Below are positions 7,204-14,875 of a stretch of DNA of 40,765 nucleotides, piece by piece. Below the pieces are notes generated by a model, which was not told the DNA's origin, made no database searches, and saw only the letters and a list, made by a program, of their open reading frames with translations. Source of the DNA: Candidatus Rokuibacteriota bacterium (GTDB lineage: Bacteria; Methylomirabilota; Methylomirabilia; Rokubacteriales; CSP1-6); contig JACPCG010000165.1 of the NCBI GenBank assembly GCA_016179925.1, positions 1 to 40,765 on the forward strand. Direction: 5' to 3'. Each line of letters starts with the position of its first letter. The stretch's first letter is position 1. The translations under genes and the position numbers were made by a program.

Positions 7204-8730
7204 CTACGTGCCGTCACTCGCCCCGATGATGGTGTCCACGGCCGCCTCGAGATTGCTCGCGGCCTCCGCGAGGCGTGCTTCGACGGCGGCGACGGTCCGC
7301 TCGTCGTCGGCGAGCGCCTGCTCGAAGAGATGCGCCTGGCGGAGGGACTCCGACGGTGCCGGGCCGCCCCGCACCGTGCGGGCGGCGATGAACCGCGCGG
7401 GGTCGAGCGCCGCGCGGATCTGCGCCGCGTCGAGCCCGGCGGGGACGCCGTGGTAGGCGACGGCCGCCTCGTCGAGGAGCCCGGGACTGACCTCCGCGGG
7501 CCCGAGGCCGCGCTCCTCCGCGAGCCGGACCAGGAGGCCGACGATCTGGTGCGCCGTGCGCCACGGCAGGTCGCGCTCGCGGACGAGCGCGCCGGCCAGG
7601 TCCGTCGCGGTCGCCCAGTGGCGCCACGCCTGCTCGCGCATGTGCGCGGCGCGGACGTGGAGGGCGGGGAGCAGGTCGCAGAACCACCCGAGGTCGCGGA
7701 CGCCGTTGTCGGCGACGCGCCAGAGCATCTCGAGTGCGTAGTAGCGCTCGGTGACGGGCAGGCCGGTCGCGCCTTTGAGGGCGTGATAGGAAGTCACCAC
7801 GCACCCGAGCGCCTCGGCGGAGGCGCCCTTCACCTCGGCCGGCCCGATCACGTTCTTCTTCTGCATCATGATCGAGGAGGTGTTGCAGAACCGGTCGGGG
7901 ATGTCGACGAAGCCAAACTCGCTCGTGCTCCAGAGGATGAGGTCGTCCGCCCACTTCGCCATCGAGTGGTAGAGGGTGGCGACGGCCATCGGCACCTCGA
8001 GGCTGTCGTCCGCGGTGAGCTCGAGGATCGCGTCGGCGCAGTTCTCGTGGAGGGCGTCGAACCCGAGCAGCTCGGCGGTGCGCGCGCGGTTGACCGGGAA
8101 GTCGGAGCCGACCATGATCGCCGCGCCCGCCGGGCTCACGTTGACCCGGCGGTAGGCGCCGTGCAACCGCTCGAAGTCGCGCGCGAGCGTCGCCGCCCAC
8201 GACAGCCACAGGTGGGCGAGCGTCATCGGCTGCGCGTGCTGCCCGAAGCTGTAGCCGGGCAGGATCGTGTCCGTGTGCGCGCTCGCAAGGTCGACGAGCA
8301 CGCGGCGCAGCCGGTTCACGGCGCGGAGCAGGGCGAGGAGCTTCTCGCGCTGGAGCACGTTGATGCCGACCGAGCTGAGGTCGCCGGAGCTCCGCGCCAG
8401 ATGCAGCCGGCCCCCGATCTCCTCGCCGAGCGTGCGGATCAGGTACTGCTCGCCCGAGTGGAGCCCGCCGCCCACGCGCGTGCGGACCTCCACCACGCCG
8501 TCCTTCTCCATCTGGCGCAGCGCGCGCAGGATGGCGGCGCCCGCCTGCCGCGGGATGAGCCCCTCCTCGGCGAGCATCACCGCGTGCGCCTTGTCGAAGG
8601 CGTGGAGCGCCGGCAGCATCGGTTGCGTCCGGCCGGCCGAGAGCCGGGCGAGCTGCGGCAGCATCTCGTCCCGCAGCCGGATCCCGGCGGTGCGGAAGCC
8701 TCGGTATTCCGACGATGGCTGTTTCAGCAT
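7204..8730 (-). CDS. Argininosuccinate lyase/fumarase-superfamily protein
   Basis: Lyase of the aspartase/fumarase superfamily, closest in layout to argininosuccinate lyase, 508 residues (typical ArgH is about 460). Visible hallmarks are RTRVGGGLHSGEQYLIRTL near the N-terminus, the helix GYSFGQHAQPMTLAHLWLSW, and the signature loop NTSSIMMQKKN. Canonical ArgH has SSxMPQKKNP in that loop; here the first proline is methionine and the trailing one valine (KKNVIGP), so substrate or activity may differ. No other arginine gene is nearby. An alternative is a secondary-metabolite lyase. A possible -10 (TAAGAT) lies upstream near 8789. Confidence 0.72.
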   Translation of the reverse strand: MLKQPSSEYRGFRTAGIRLRDEMLPQLARLSAGRTQPMLPALHAFDKAHAVMLAEEGLIPRQAGAAILRALRQMEKDGVVEVRTRVGGGLHSGEQYLIRTLGEEIGGRLHLARSSGDLSSVGINVLQREKLLALLRAVNRLRRVLVDLASAHTDTILPGYSFGQHAQPMTLAHLWLSWAATLARDFERLHGAYRRVNVSPAGAAIMVGSDFPVNRARTAELLGFDALHENCADAILELTADDSLEVPMAVATLYHSMAKWADDLILWSTSEFGFVDIPDRFCNTSSIMMQKKNVIGPAEVKGASAEALGCVVTSYHALKGATGLPVTERYYALEMLWRVADNGVRDLGWFCDLLPALHVRAAHMREQAWRHWATATDLAGALVRERDLPWRTAHQIVGLLVRLAEERGLGPAEVSPGLLDEAAVAYHGVPAGLDAAQIRAALDPARFIAARTVRGGPAPSESLRQAHLFEQALADDERTVAAVEARLAEAASNLEAAVDTIIGASDGT

Positions 8731-8839
8731 GACGCCCGTCCCTCCCTGGGTCGCCGCAGTGCGCGGGCCGCGAGCCGGGCCCTATCTTAGACCGGAAGGA
8801 CGAGCCAGCGCGGCGGCACGGCGGACCCGGATCTCGGGC

Positions 8840-9685
8840 TCACCGCGCCGGCGGCTGAAGAGGGGCGCCCTTGCCCGCCCGCTGTCGCGCCTCGGCCATC
8901 AGCTTCCGCACGTTGTCGGCGTCCGGTCCCTGGGGCGCGACCGCCAGGAACGCCTCCGCCGCCTTGACGGCGGCGGGGAAATCCCGCTTGCCGTAGAAGA
9001 GGTACTGCGTGCGGTCCCAGTGGGCGTGGATGTACCGGGGATCGATGCGGAGCGCCTCCTCGACTTTCGCCAGTGCGTCGTCCACGCGCCCTTCCTGGAA
9101 AAGCACACCCCCGACGTGGGTGATCGCCTCGACGTTCCGCGGCTCGCGGCCGAGGACGCGCTCGTAGACCCGACGGGCCTCGTCGAGCCGGCCCTGGTCG
9201 AGTGCCGCGTGCGCGAGCTGGAGCAGGCTCGGGGTCGGCGCGTCCTCGCGGGCCGCCGCCTGGCGGAGCGCCTGGAGCTCGATCTCGGTCATGATCGCCG
9301 AGGGGACGCCCGCCGGCGCAGGGGACGCAGCGCCGGCGGGCGCCCCGGCGCCCCGCGACCCGCCGAACCATCGCCCGACCGCCAGGCCTCCACCGAGGCC
9401 GACGACGACCAGGAGCACCGCGGCTGCCGCCAGCGCGAGCGGATTGCGAAGCCAGGCCGCGCGCGGCTCCGCCGTCGCCGGCGGCTGCTGCGTCCGCCGC
9501 TCCAGGGCCTCGCGCTGGGCTCGGCGGAGACTCACGAAGAGCTGACCGGCTTGGCGCTCGCGCTCAGCCCGCTGGCGGCTGTGCTCCTCGACGTCGAGCC
9601 GCCCGGCCGCCAGGTCTGCGTCCAGGGCCTCGATGACCTCCAGCGCAACCTCGAGCTGACGCTTCAACTCCTTGATCCGGGTCAT
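8840..9685 (-). CDS. Membrane-anchored TPR protein, CcmI-like
   Basis: 281 residues. Residues 1-65 form a charged N-terminal helical segment (LKRQLEVALEVIEALDADLAAGRLD). A transmembrane helix follows at about 79-105, then a Pro/Ala linker, then TPR repeats from about 150 (LDQGRLDEARRVYERVLGREP and EGRVDDALAKVEEALRIDPRY). The layout resembles CcmI/CycH, the apocytochrome c chaperone, although no ccm genes are in view. The copper/cytochrome c cluster a few genes upstream makes that reading attractive. The ATG overlaps the stop of the PIN remnant frame (ATGA). Confidence 0.78.
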   Translation of the reverse strand: MTRIKELKRQLEVALEVIEALDADLAAGRLDVEEHSRQRAERERQAGQLFVSLRRAQREALERRTQQPPATAEPRAAWLRNPLALAAAAVLLVVVGLGGGLAVGRWFGGSRGAGAPAGAASPAPAGVPSAIMTEIELQALRQAAAREDAPTPSLLQLAHAALDQGRLDEARRVYERVLGREPRNVEAITHVGGVLFQEGRVDDALAKVEEALRIDPRYIHAHWDRTQYLFYGKRDFPAAVKAAEAFLAVAPQGPDADNVRKLMAEARQRAGKGAPLQPPAR

Positions 9686-9948
9686 CGTGTCGGGGCGCAG
9701 GCGGCGAACATCGACTCGATGTCCGCGTGTTCAGCGGCAGCGACGAGCCGGCGATCGTAGGTCATCGGGGCGGCCAGGTCTTCGCGAAGGGCCAGTGCGG
9801 GCCCCGAAATAGATCGCGCGTTTCGGAGCTTGGCGAGCGCCCGACCGACCTGGCGCGATGGCCGTTCGTCGCGAGGGGGGCCGAGATCGAGGGGATCCCC
9901 GGTCGCCCTCGCGCCAGCCGCGCCGACATCGCCTCGCCGGTATCGCAC
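9682..9948 (-). pseudogene. Remnant of a PIN-domain (VapC-like) gene
   Basis: The last 30-35 codons read ALALREDLAAPMTYDRRLVAAA, the C-terminal part of VapC-type PIN nucleases (ALREDLAA-x-TYDRRLAAAA). Just upstream that frame loses resemblance, while an adjacent frame reads KRAIYFGA, like the DALHLATA segment that should precede it. This indicates a frameshift near 9800. Nothing before it looks like the N-terminal D-x-S motif, and no antitoxin gene is visible. I infer a decayed toxin gene whose stop still overlaps the start of the TPR gene. Confidence 0.5.
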
Positions 9949-9969
9949 GTCGCACGTCGTCGCAGGAAG

Positions 9970-10569
9970 CTACGGGCCTTGGGTGACTCGCGAGCGGCGG
10001 GCGAGCAGCGCGGCGACGGAGGCGAAGGCGAGGCCCAGCGCGATTCCAGCCAGCGCGTCGGATGGCCAGTGGGCGCGGAGGATCACGCGCGCGGTGGCGA
10101 CGAGCACGATCACCGCAACCGCTGCCGCCCTCACGCATCGCCGCACCAGCGGCGGGAGCGGCTCAGCCAGGTAGATCAGCGCGCCGAAGAACGCTGCCGC
10201 CGCCGTCGCGTGGCCGCTCGGGAAGCTCATCGAGGCATCCTCGGGGCGCTGCCGGCCGATGACGAGTTTCAGGAGACCTTCGGTCGCGGGCGCCGCGATC
10301 ATCAGCCCGAGCCAGACCCACCAGTGTTCGCGCGCGCGGCGATAGACGAGGACCAGGAGGAGCGTCGCGGGCAGGAGGAGCTTCCAACTTCCCGCGTCGT
10401 TGATCACGCGCATCGCCGCGAGGACGGGCGGTGAGGCTGAGGCCAGGAGGGCGTCACGGGTGGAGCCGTCCCCGGGCGGGGTTCCAGCGACCACGACGGC
10501 GAGCGCCAGCAGCACGAAGCATGCGCTCGAGACGAGCAGGACCGCGCGGGGATGGACGGGAGTCACCAT
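9970..10569 (-). CDS. PAP2-family membrane phosphatase
   Basis: Second PAP2-family protein, 199 residues with about six membrane segments. Motifs: KLVIGRQRP (K-x6-RP), FPSGHAT, and TARVILRAHWPSDALAG, where the usual SR is AR but the catalytic histidine and aspartate are kept. The open frame extends further upstream through copC, so I chose the ATG at 10569, which gives a clean N-terminal hydrophobic helix and lies 23 bases after the copC stop. Being downstream of copC it probably belongs to the same transcript, but a copper role is not implied. Confidence 0.88.
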   Translation of the reverse strand: MVTPVHPRAVLLVSSACFVLLALAVVVAGTPPGDGSTRDALLASASPPVLAAMRVINDAGSWKLLLPATLLLVLVYRRAREHWWVWLGLMIAAPATEGLLKLVIGRQRPEDASMSFPSGHATAAAAFFGALIYLAEPLPPLVRRCVRAAAVAVIVLVATARVILRAHWPSDALAGIALGLAFASVAALLARRSRVTQGP

Positions 10570-10592
10570 CGTCCGAAGTGTATCAGGATCGG

Positions 10593-10949
10593 TTACTTCA
10601 CCGTGAACGGGAAGCTCGACTCGACCACGTGGCCGTCCACCGAGAGCACCCGAAAGGTGACGACGTAGCGCCCGGGCATGAGCGGCGGCAGCGACACGGT
10701 GAGCCGGCGAGGGTCGTCGGGGCCGACCGTCACGTCGCGGAAGTCCACACGCGTGCCTGCCGCGTCCGTGACGGTCACGCTCGAGTACGCGGGCTCGAGG
10801 CGCTCGCTGAACCAGAGCTCGACGCGCGCGGGCGGGTGCGACAGCACGGCGCGACGCGCGGGCGACGCCTTGACGAGGAAGGCGTGGCCCTCTGCGGGCG
10901 CGGGCAGGAGCAGCGCGAGCGCGAGCGCCGCGGGCAGCCGGCGGCTCAT
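10593..10949 (-). CDS. copC: CopC-domain periplasmic copper-binding protein
   Basis: Copper-binding CopC/YobA-type beta-sandwich protein, 118 residues. A Sec signal peptide ends at about AEG-21, so the mature chain begins with His22 (HAFLVKASPARRAVL). This places an N-terminal histidine in the Cu(II) site, as in characterised CopC proteins. The second copper segment, VLSVDGHVVESSFPF, keeps the aspartate and histidine. No Met-rich Cu(I) loop is seen, which suggests a Cu(II)-only type. The ATG overlaps the stop of the preceding 22-codon mini-ORF (ATGA). The CopD partner domain is in the fusion gene at 12832-14811. Confidence 0.92.
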   Translation of the reverse strand: MSRRLPAALALALLLPAPAEGHAFLVKASPARRAVLSHPPARVELWFSERLEPAYSSVTVTDAAGTRVDFRDVTVGPDDPRRLTVSLPPLMPGRYVVTFRVLSVDGHVVESSFPFTVK

Positions 10950-11073
10950 TTGTTGCGAGGGCCGCGAGGCCGACTTGCGCCGAGGGTGGCCCGAGCACGG
11001 CGCGCGTCGCTCATTTGTAGCGGGGGCCGCGAGGCCGGCTTGCGCCGAGGGTGGCCCGAGCGCGGCGCGCGTC
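10944..11073. repeat. Tandem duplication of a 65-bp unit
   Basis: Units 10944-11008 and 11009-11073 are the same length and differ at only about five positions. A 7-base start of a third unit (GCTCATT) follows at 11074. Each unit carries, on the minus strand, an ATGA junction and one 22-codon open frame. Because 65 is not a multiple of three, each copy shifts the frame. Confidence 0.9.
10946..11014 (-). CDS. 22-residue mini-ORF directly before copC (second copy)
   Basis: ATG at 11014 to TGA at 10946 encodes a very basic 22-residue peptide beginning MSDARRARATLGASRPR and ending GPRNK. Its stop overlaps the copC start (ATGA) and its start overlaps the stop of the other copy. It may act only as a translational-coupling leader. 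No membrane or metal-binding motif is present. Confidence 0.35.
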   Translation of the reverse strand: MSDARRARATLGASRPRGPRNK

Positions 11074-11079
11074 GCTCAT
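11011..11079 (-). CDS. 22-residue mini-ORF (first copy)
   Basis: ATG at 11079 to TGA at 11011. The peptide is identical to the second copy except for the penultimate residue (Tyr for Asn). The amino-acid sequence is better preserved than the DNA: most of the differences between the two units are silent. It overlaps the stop of the small membrane protein upstream and the start of the next copy, both by ATGA. Confidence 0.35.
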   Translation of the reverse strand: MSDARRARATLGASRPRGPRYK

Positions 11080-11255
11080 TCCTTCGCATCGGGCCGTGAC
11101 TCGGGCCGTCGCGTGAGGAGGGCGATGACGACCACGACGACCGCGCCGACGAGCAGCGCGAGCCCCGCGAAGACCAGCGCGGAGGCGAGCGGGCTCATCG
11201 GCGCGTCGCGGAGGGGCCCGCCGTGATCCGCCCAGGCGACGGCGGCCGGCAGCAC
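11076..11255 (-). CDS. Small single-span membrane protein of the copper cluster
   Basis: 59 residues from the GTG at 11255, or 40 from an internal ATG. The N-terminal part reads VAWADHGGPLRDAPM. One membrane helix follows (about residues 27-47, LVFAGLALLVGAVVVVVIALL), then a short charged tail RRPESRPDAKE. The stop overlaps the first mini-ORF (ATGA), putting it in the copC transcript. If the N-terminal segment is cleaved or exposed outside, the Asp-His-Gly-Gly motif could face the periplasm. Family unknown to me. Confidence 0.6.
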   Translation of the reverse strand: MLPAAVAWADHGGPLRDAPMSPLASALVFAGLALLVGAVVVVVIALLTRRPESRPDAKE

Positions 11256-11295
11256 TAGCGTCCCGTCGCTGAACTCATGTTGAGAACCGGGCCCA

Positions 11296-11446
11296 GGGCC
11301 GATGGGCGCGGGCGACAGGGGTCGCGGGACCCGTTCCCGCCTCGGGCAGAGCGGACCGGGCGCGCCCGGCTGGAGCCCAGCCGCACCGGGGCAGCGGGCG
11401 CGTGCCGCGTGGTCCCGCGACCCCTGTCGCCCGCGCCCGTCGGCCC
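11296..11446. repeat. Long hairpin repeat element, copy A
   Basis: Two 36-base arms (11296-11331 and 11411-11446) are inverted repeats with one mismatch and enclose a 79-base core. The core, read on the minus strand, matches the core of a second element at 36622-36782 on the plus strand over roughly 85 bases, including CACGCGGCACGCG and GCGGGAACGGGTC. The outer arms of the two elements are unrelated to each other. Copy A sits between the beta-propeller gene and the small membrane protein. Confidence 0.85.
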
Positions 11447-11483
11447 CGCCACGCCGTCGTTGACCTGATTTCGCACACGGGCG

Positions 11484-12452
11484 CTAGTAGCGCGGGCGGA
11501 GCGCCATGCCGTGCGGCGCCCGGCCGACCGGGATCGCCCTGACCTGCTTGTGCGTCCTGACGTCGATCACGGCGACGAGATCCGCGTAGCGGTTGGTGAC
11601 GAGTGCCCACTGCCCCGACGGCTCCATCGTCACGAGGTCGGGGTAACCCTTCTGCGGGATGGTCGCGACGATCTTGTCGTCCTCGGTGCGGACGACCACG
11701 ATCGTGTTGGCCTTCCGGAGCGTTGCGTAGAGGAACTTGCCGTCGAGCGTCAGCGTGGCCTCGTGGACGATCCCGGGCAGCGCGATCTCCCCGACGGTCG
11801 TGTGCGTCGCCGTGTCGATCTTGAGGATCGCCTTGTTCTCACCCGCGGCGGCGTAGAGCGTCCTGCCGTCGGCGGCGAGCGCCAGGCCCATGGCGTCGCC
11901 GCCCCCGTGGACGATGCGGGTGACGATCGTCCGCGCCGCCACCTCGATGACGGTCACGTCGCCCGCCGTCTCGCCCGAGACGTAGAGGAGCTTGCCGTCG
12001 CGCGAGAAGACGCCGTGGGCGGGCCACGTGGAGACCTCCACGCGCCCGTCGACCTTCTCCGCCCTGAGGTCGTAGAAGATGACCGCGTCCTCACTCGTGT
12101 CGCTCGACCAGTCGAGCACGAGGAGGTGGAGGCCGTCCGGCGTGAACGCGAGGTTGTAGGGGTTGCCGCCGACCTTCACGCGCCGGACGAGCTTTCGCGC
12201 CTCCGCGTCGATCACGCCGAGATCGCGGCTCTTGTCGTAGACGACCCAGGCGACTCTGCCCTCCGGATGGAAGACGATGCGGTTCGGCTTCCCCTTGCCG
12301 AGCGGGATCGTGCCGACGACTTCGAGCGTGTCGGTGTCGATGATGGACACCGAGTCCGACTTCGTGTTCGTGACGAAGAGCTGCGCCGCCGCGGCGGGGA
12401 GTGCCCCCGAGAGCGTCGCGGCCAGGAGCAGCGTGACGATCAGCTTCGGCAC
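11484..12452 (-). CDS. YVTN-type beta-propeller protein (YncE-like), exported
   Basis: 322 residues with a Sec signal peptide (ATLSGALPAAAAQ) and about seven repeats of the surface-layer/YncE beta-propeller type, for example FVTNTKSDSVSIIDTDTLEV and GKFLYATLRKANTIVVVRT. Such proteins are periplasmic and frequently accompany cytochrome or copper genes. GAGGAGG lies 7 bases before the GTG at 12452, which defines the start, although the frame is open further upstream. It follows the CusF-like gene by 11 bases, so it is in the copper operon. Confidence 0.85.
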   Translation of the reverse strand: MPKLIVTLLLAATLSGALPAAAAQLFVTNTKSDSVSIIDTDTLEVVGTIPLGKGKPNRIVFHPEGRVAWVVYDKSRDLGVIDAEARKLVRRVKVGGNPYNLAFTPDGLHLLVLDWSSDTSEDAVIFYDLRAEKVDGRVEVSTWPAHGVFSRDGKLLYVSGETAGDVTVIEVAARTIVTRIVHGGGDAMGLALAADGRTLYAAAGENKAILKIDTATHTTVGEIALPGIVHEATLTLDGKFLYATLRKANTIVVVRTEDDKIVATIPQKGYPDLVTMEPSGQWALVTNRYADLVAVIDVRTHKQVRAIPVGRAPHGMALRPRY

Positions 12453-12463
12453 CGCGGGCCTCC

Positions 12464-12832
12464 TCACCTGGTTTTCTCGATCGCGGTGACCGCCACGTTC
12501 GGCGGCACACCCCTTAGGATAAATCGTACCGCGTCCCCGGGCTGAACGGACGCGTGAATCTTCGGCGAGGCGGCGCGGAAGCCCATGGTCATCGGGGCCA
12601 TGAAGCCCGGGATCTCGCCATGCGTGATGACGAGCACGTTGATGTCGGGCAGCACCGCGCGCACCACGCCCTCGACCTGCCACTCGCGCTCGACGCCGGA
12701 GGCCGCCGACACCCGGGCCAGGGCGAGCTCCCGTTCGAGCTTCGCGGCGCGGAACCCCCAGAAGAGATAGCCCCCGCCGATGCCGAGCAGCAGGGCGAAG
12801 TTGATCAGGACGACCGCCTTCCAGGCGCGCAT
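12464..12832 (-). CDS. Membrane-anchored CusF-like copper-binding protein
   Basis: 122 residues: an N-terminal membrane anchor (about 5-26, ending in GGYLFWGF), a short coiled segment, then a CusF/SCO-associated copper-binding domain. The domain has the pattern VVRAVLPDINVLVITHGEIPG followed by FMAPMTMGFRAAS. The histidine, the two methionines of M-x-x-M-x-M and the preceding glycine correspond to the Cu(I)-binding residues of CusF-type domains. Its ATG overlaps the stop of the CopD fusion gene (TGATG). Likely a periplasmic copper relay attached to the inner membrane. Confidence 0.85.
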   Translation of the reverse strand: MRAWKAVVLINFALLLGIGGGYLFWGFRAAKLERELALARVSAASGVEREWQVEGVVRAVLPDINVLVITHGEIPGFMAPMTMGFRAASPKIHASVQPGDAVRFILRGVPPNVAVTAIEKTR

Positions 12833-14811
12833 CAATGCACGTGCTCCTCCGGCGCCGGGCCCGGCGCCTTCTCCTCGTAGAGTCGCTGGATCTCGGCGAG
12901 CAGCGCGTTCGGGTCGGCCGCCGCCCCGCCGCCGCTCCGCGCGATCACGCGGATGTACCCCTGCCGGTCGATCAGCACTTCCGCGTGCGCCGGGCCCGCG
13001 ATGAGGCGGTAGGCGGCGAGGATCTCGACGGCGCCGTCGGTGACGACGGGGAAGAGGATCCTCGGCTCGGCGCCGAGCCGCCGGATGGGGTCGGCGGCGC
13101 CGTCGGCGGGGACGGCGATCACCTCGGCGCCGAGCGTCGCCAGCACGGCATAACGCTCGGCGAGCTGGGAGATCCGCGGGCGCGATCCCGGCAGCGAGTA
13201 GAGCGCGAGCAGGACGATCCGCCGCCCCCGGTATTCCTTGAGCGCGCGCGGCGGCGTGGGCCCGACGGCGAAGGCGAAGTCGGGGGCGACGAGCCACGGG
13301 CGATCGGCCCCGACGACCGGGCCGAGGCCGCGCGCAGCGTAGCCGGAGGACAGGGCGCGGAGGAAGTTGATCAGGTCCCAGCGTTCGTCCTCGGTGAGCC
13401 GCGCGCCGAACGCCGGCATCTCCCCGCGCGGGATGCCGTGGGTGATCCACCAGAAGAGGTCGCCCGCCGTGTGCTGGGCGGTGTGGGGCGAGCGCAGATC
13501 GGCCGGAGGACGCGGGAGCCGGAGGCCGCCGGGGCCGTCACCCGCGCCGCTCGGGCCGTGGCAGACGGCACAGTTCGCCCGATAGAGCGCCTCGCCCGAC
13601 GCGATGGACCCCGCGTGGTAGGGGACGGACGGGCGCAGATAGGTCGTCGGATACGCGTCGATCGCGAGCGGCGGGAGCGCCACCGCCGCGCCCGCGACGA
13701 GGAGGACGACGGCGCCGCCCGCGAGCGGCAGCCGCCACGCGCGCACCAGGAGCGCGGCGAGCAGCGCCACCCCGCCGAGCACGGCGACCTGGCTCCCGAC
13801 GAACGCGCGCGTCGCCAGGCCCGGCGCGCCCTCGAGCACGGCCGTCGTGAGGCGCAAGGAAAACGGCCAGGACGGCGCGTCGTGGCGCGCGGGCGGCGTG
13901 ACGCTCAGGGCCGCGACGATCGCGAAGAGCGCCAGCGCCAGCGCCCCCTCGAGGGCCACGAAGCGCGCGAGAGCGCGCATCGCCGGGCGCCCCACGGTCG
14001 CGGCGTCCCCGGCGAGCCGGGGGAGGTGGAGCCGGCGGTTCGCGGCCGCGAGAAGGAGGATCGGAACGAGGAGCGCGAGCTTTGCGAGGAGGAGACGCCC
14101 ATACGTCGTGCCGACGAGGGCCGCGACCGAGCCGACGTGAGTCGCCGCGTTGGCGACGCCCGAGCCGGCCAGCACGACAACTGCGACGAGGGCCCAGCGC
14201 GCGAATCGCCGCGCGGCCAGCGCGGCGTACGGCCGCGCGTCCGCGCCCTCCTCGCGGCCCGCCGCGCCGAGCAGAAGGGCGAGCGGGATGAGCGCGCCGG
14301 CCCACACGCCCGCGGCGAGCAGGTGGATGCCGTCCACGGTGATCGCGAGGGCCGTCCCGGGTTCGACGGCAGCGGCGTGGCCCGCCGCGCCGGCGAGGAC
14401 CAGCGCGGAGCCGCCCAGCAGGAGGGTCTCGCCGCGCGCGGCGCCCCAGTCGACGCGTTCGTCCACCGTCCAGCGGACAGCGAGAAACGCCGCGAGCAGG
14501 AGGAGCACGCCGTGACGCACGAGCCACACGCGGCCGCCGTGGGTCTCGAAGAGCACCCGTCCTAGGGCGGCCGGGTCGAAGGCTGCCGTCGCGCGCGCTT
14601 CGAGGAGCGCCGTCTGGAAGAGAAGCAGCGCCACCCCCGAGACGAAGGCCAGCCCGGCGAGCGCGCGCGCCCTGACGAGCAGGCGCCGCTCCCAGCGAAG
14701 CGCCGTGGGCCGGTCGGAGCGGCCCGCGAGCAGGATCATCACGGAGGCTCCGACGAGGATGAGCGAGGCGGCGAGGTGGATCCACCGGACGGCGAGCGCG
14801 AGCGCGAACAC
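12832..14811 (-). CDS. CopD - cytochrome c - redoxin-like triple fusion
   Basis: 659 residues. Residues 1 to about 410 are a polytopic CopD-type copper-import domain with extra N-terminal helices and histidine-bearing segments such as AAGHAAAVEPG and TVDGIHLLAAGVWAG. Then comes a class-I cytochrome c domain with heme site CAVCH and probable axial methionine in GEMPAF, and finally a thioredoxin-fold domain resembling SCO/AhpC (IVLLALYSLPGSRPRISQLAERY, AEVLIDRQGYIRVI). The third domain lacks the CxxC or CxxxC of working redoxins. I placed the start at the GTG 14811 because upstream codons overlap the divergent HAD gene. It would couple copper passage, heme electron transfer and possibly oxidase copper loading. 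Confidence 0.85.
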   Translation of the reverse strand: MFALALAVRWIHLAASLILVGASVMILLAGRSDRPTALRWERRLLVRARALAGLAFVSGVALLLFQTALLEARATAAFDPAALGRVLFETHGGRVWLVRHGVLLLLAAFLAVRWTVDERVDWGAARGETLLLGGSALVLAGAAGHAAAVEPGTALAITVDGIHLLAAGVWAGALIPLALLLGAAGREEGADARPYAALAARRFARWALVAVVVLAGSGVANAATHVGSVAALVGTTYGRLLLAKLALLVPILLLAAANRRLHLPRLAGDAATVGRPAMRALARFVALEGALALALFAIVAALSVTPPARHDAPSWPFSLRLTTAVLEGAPGLATRAFVGSQVAVLGGVALLAALLVRAWRLPLAGGAVVLLVAGAAVALPPLAIDAYPTTYLRPSVPYHAGSIASGEALYRANCAVCHGPSGAGDGPGGLRLPRPPADLRSPHTAQHTAGDLFWWITHGIPRGEMPAFGARLTEDERWDLINFLRALSSGYAARGLGPVVGADRPWLVAPDFAFAVGPTPPRALKEYRGRRIVLLALYSLPGSRPRISQLAERYAVLATLGAEVIAVPADGAADPIRRLGAEPRILFPVVTDGAVEILAAYRLIAGPAHAEVLIDRQGYIRVIARSGGGAAADPNALLAEIQRLYEEKAPGPAPEEHVH

Positions 14812-14875
14812 CCGGCTAGTGTACCGGATCGGGAAACGCTTTGAGGCGGGCGCGCCGTTCGGTACAGTGCTCCAC

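Noticed and set aside
10944-11073. CRISPR-like repeat
   Set aside because: Only two directly adjacent units with no spacers; a plain tandem duplication.
11296-11446. Intrinsic terminator as the sole explanation of the long hairpin
   Set aside because: Arms of 36 bp around a 79-base core shared with a second locus are far larger than a terminator and lack a T-run.
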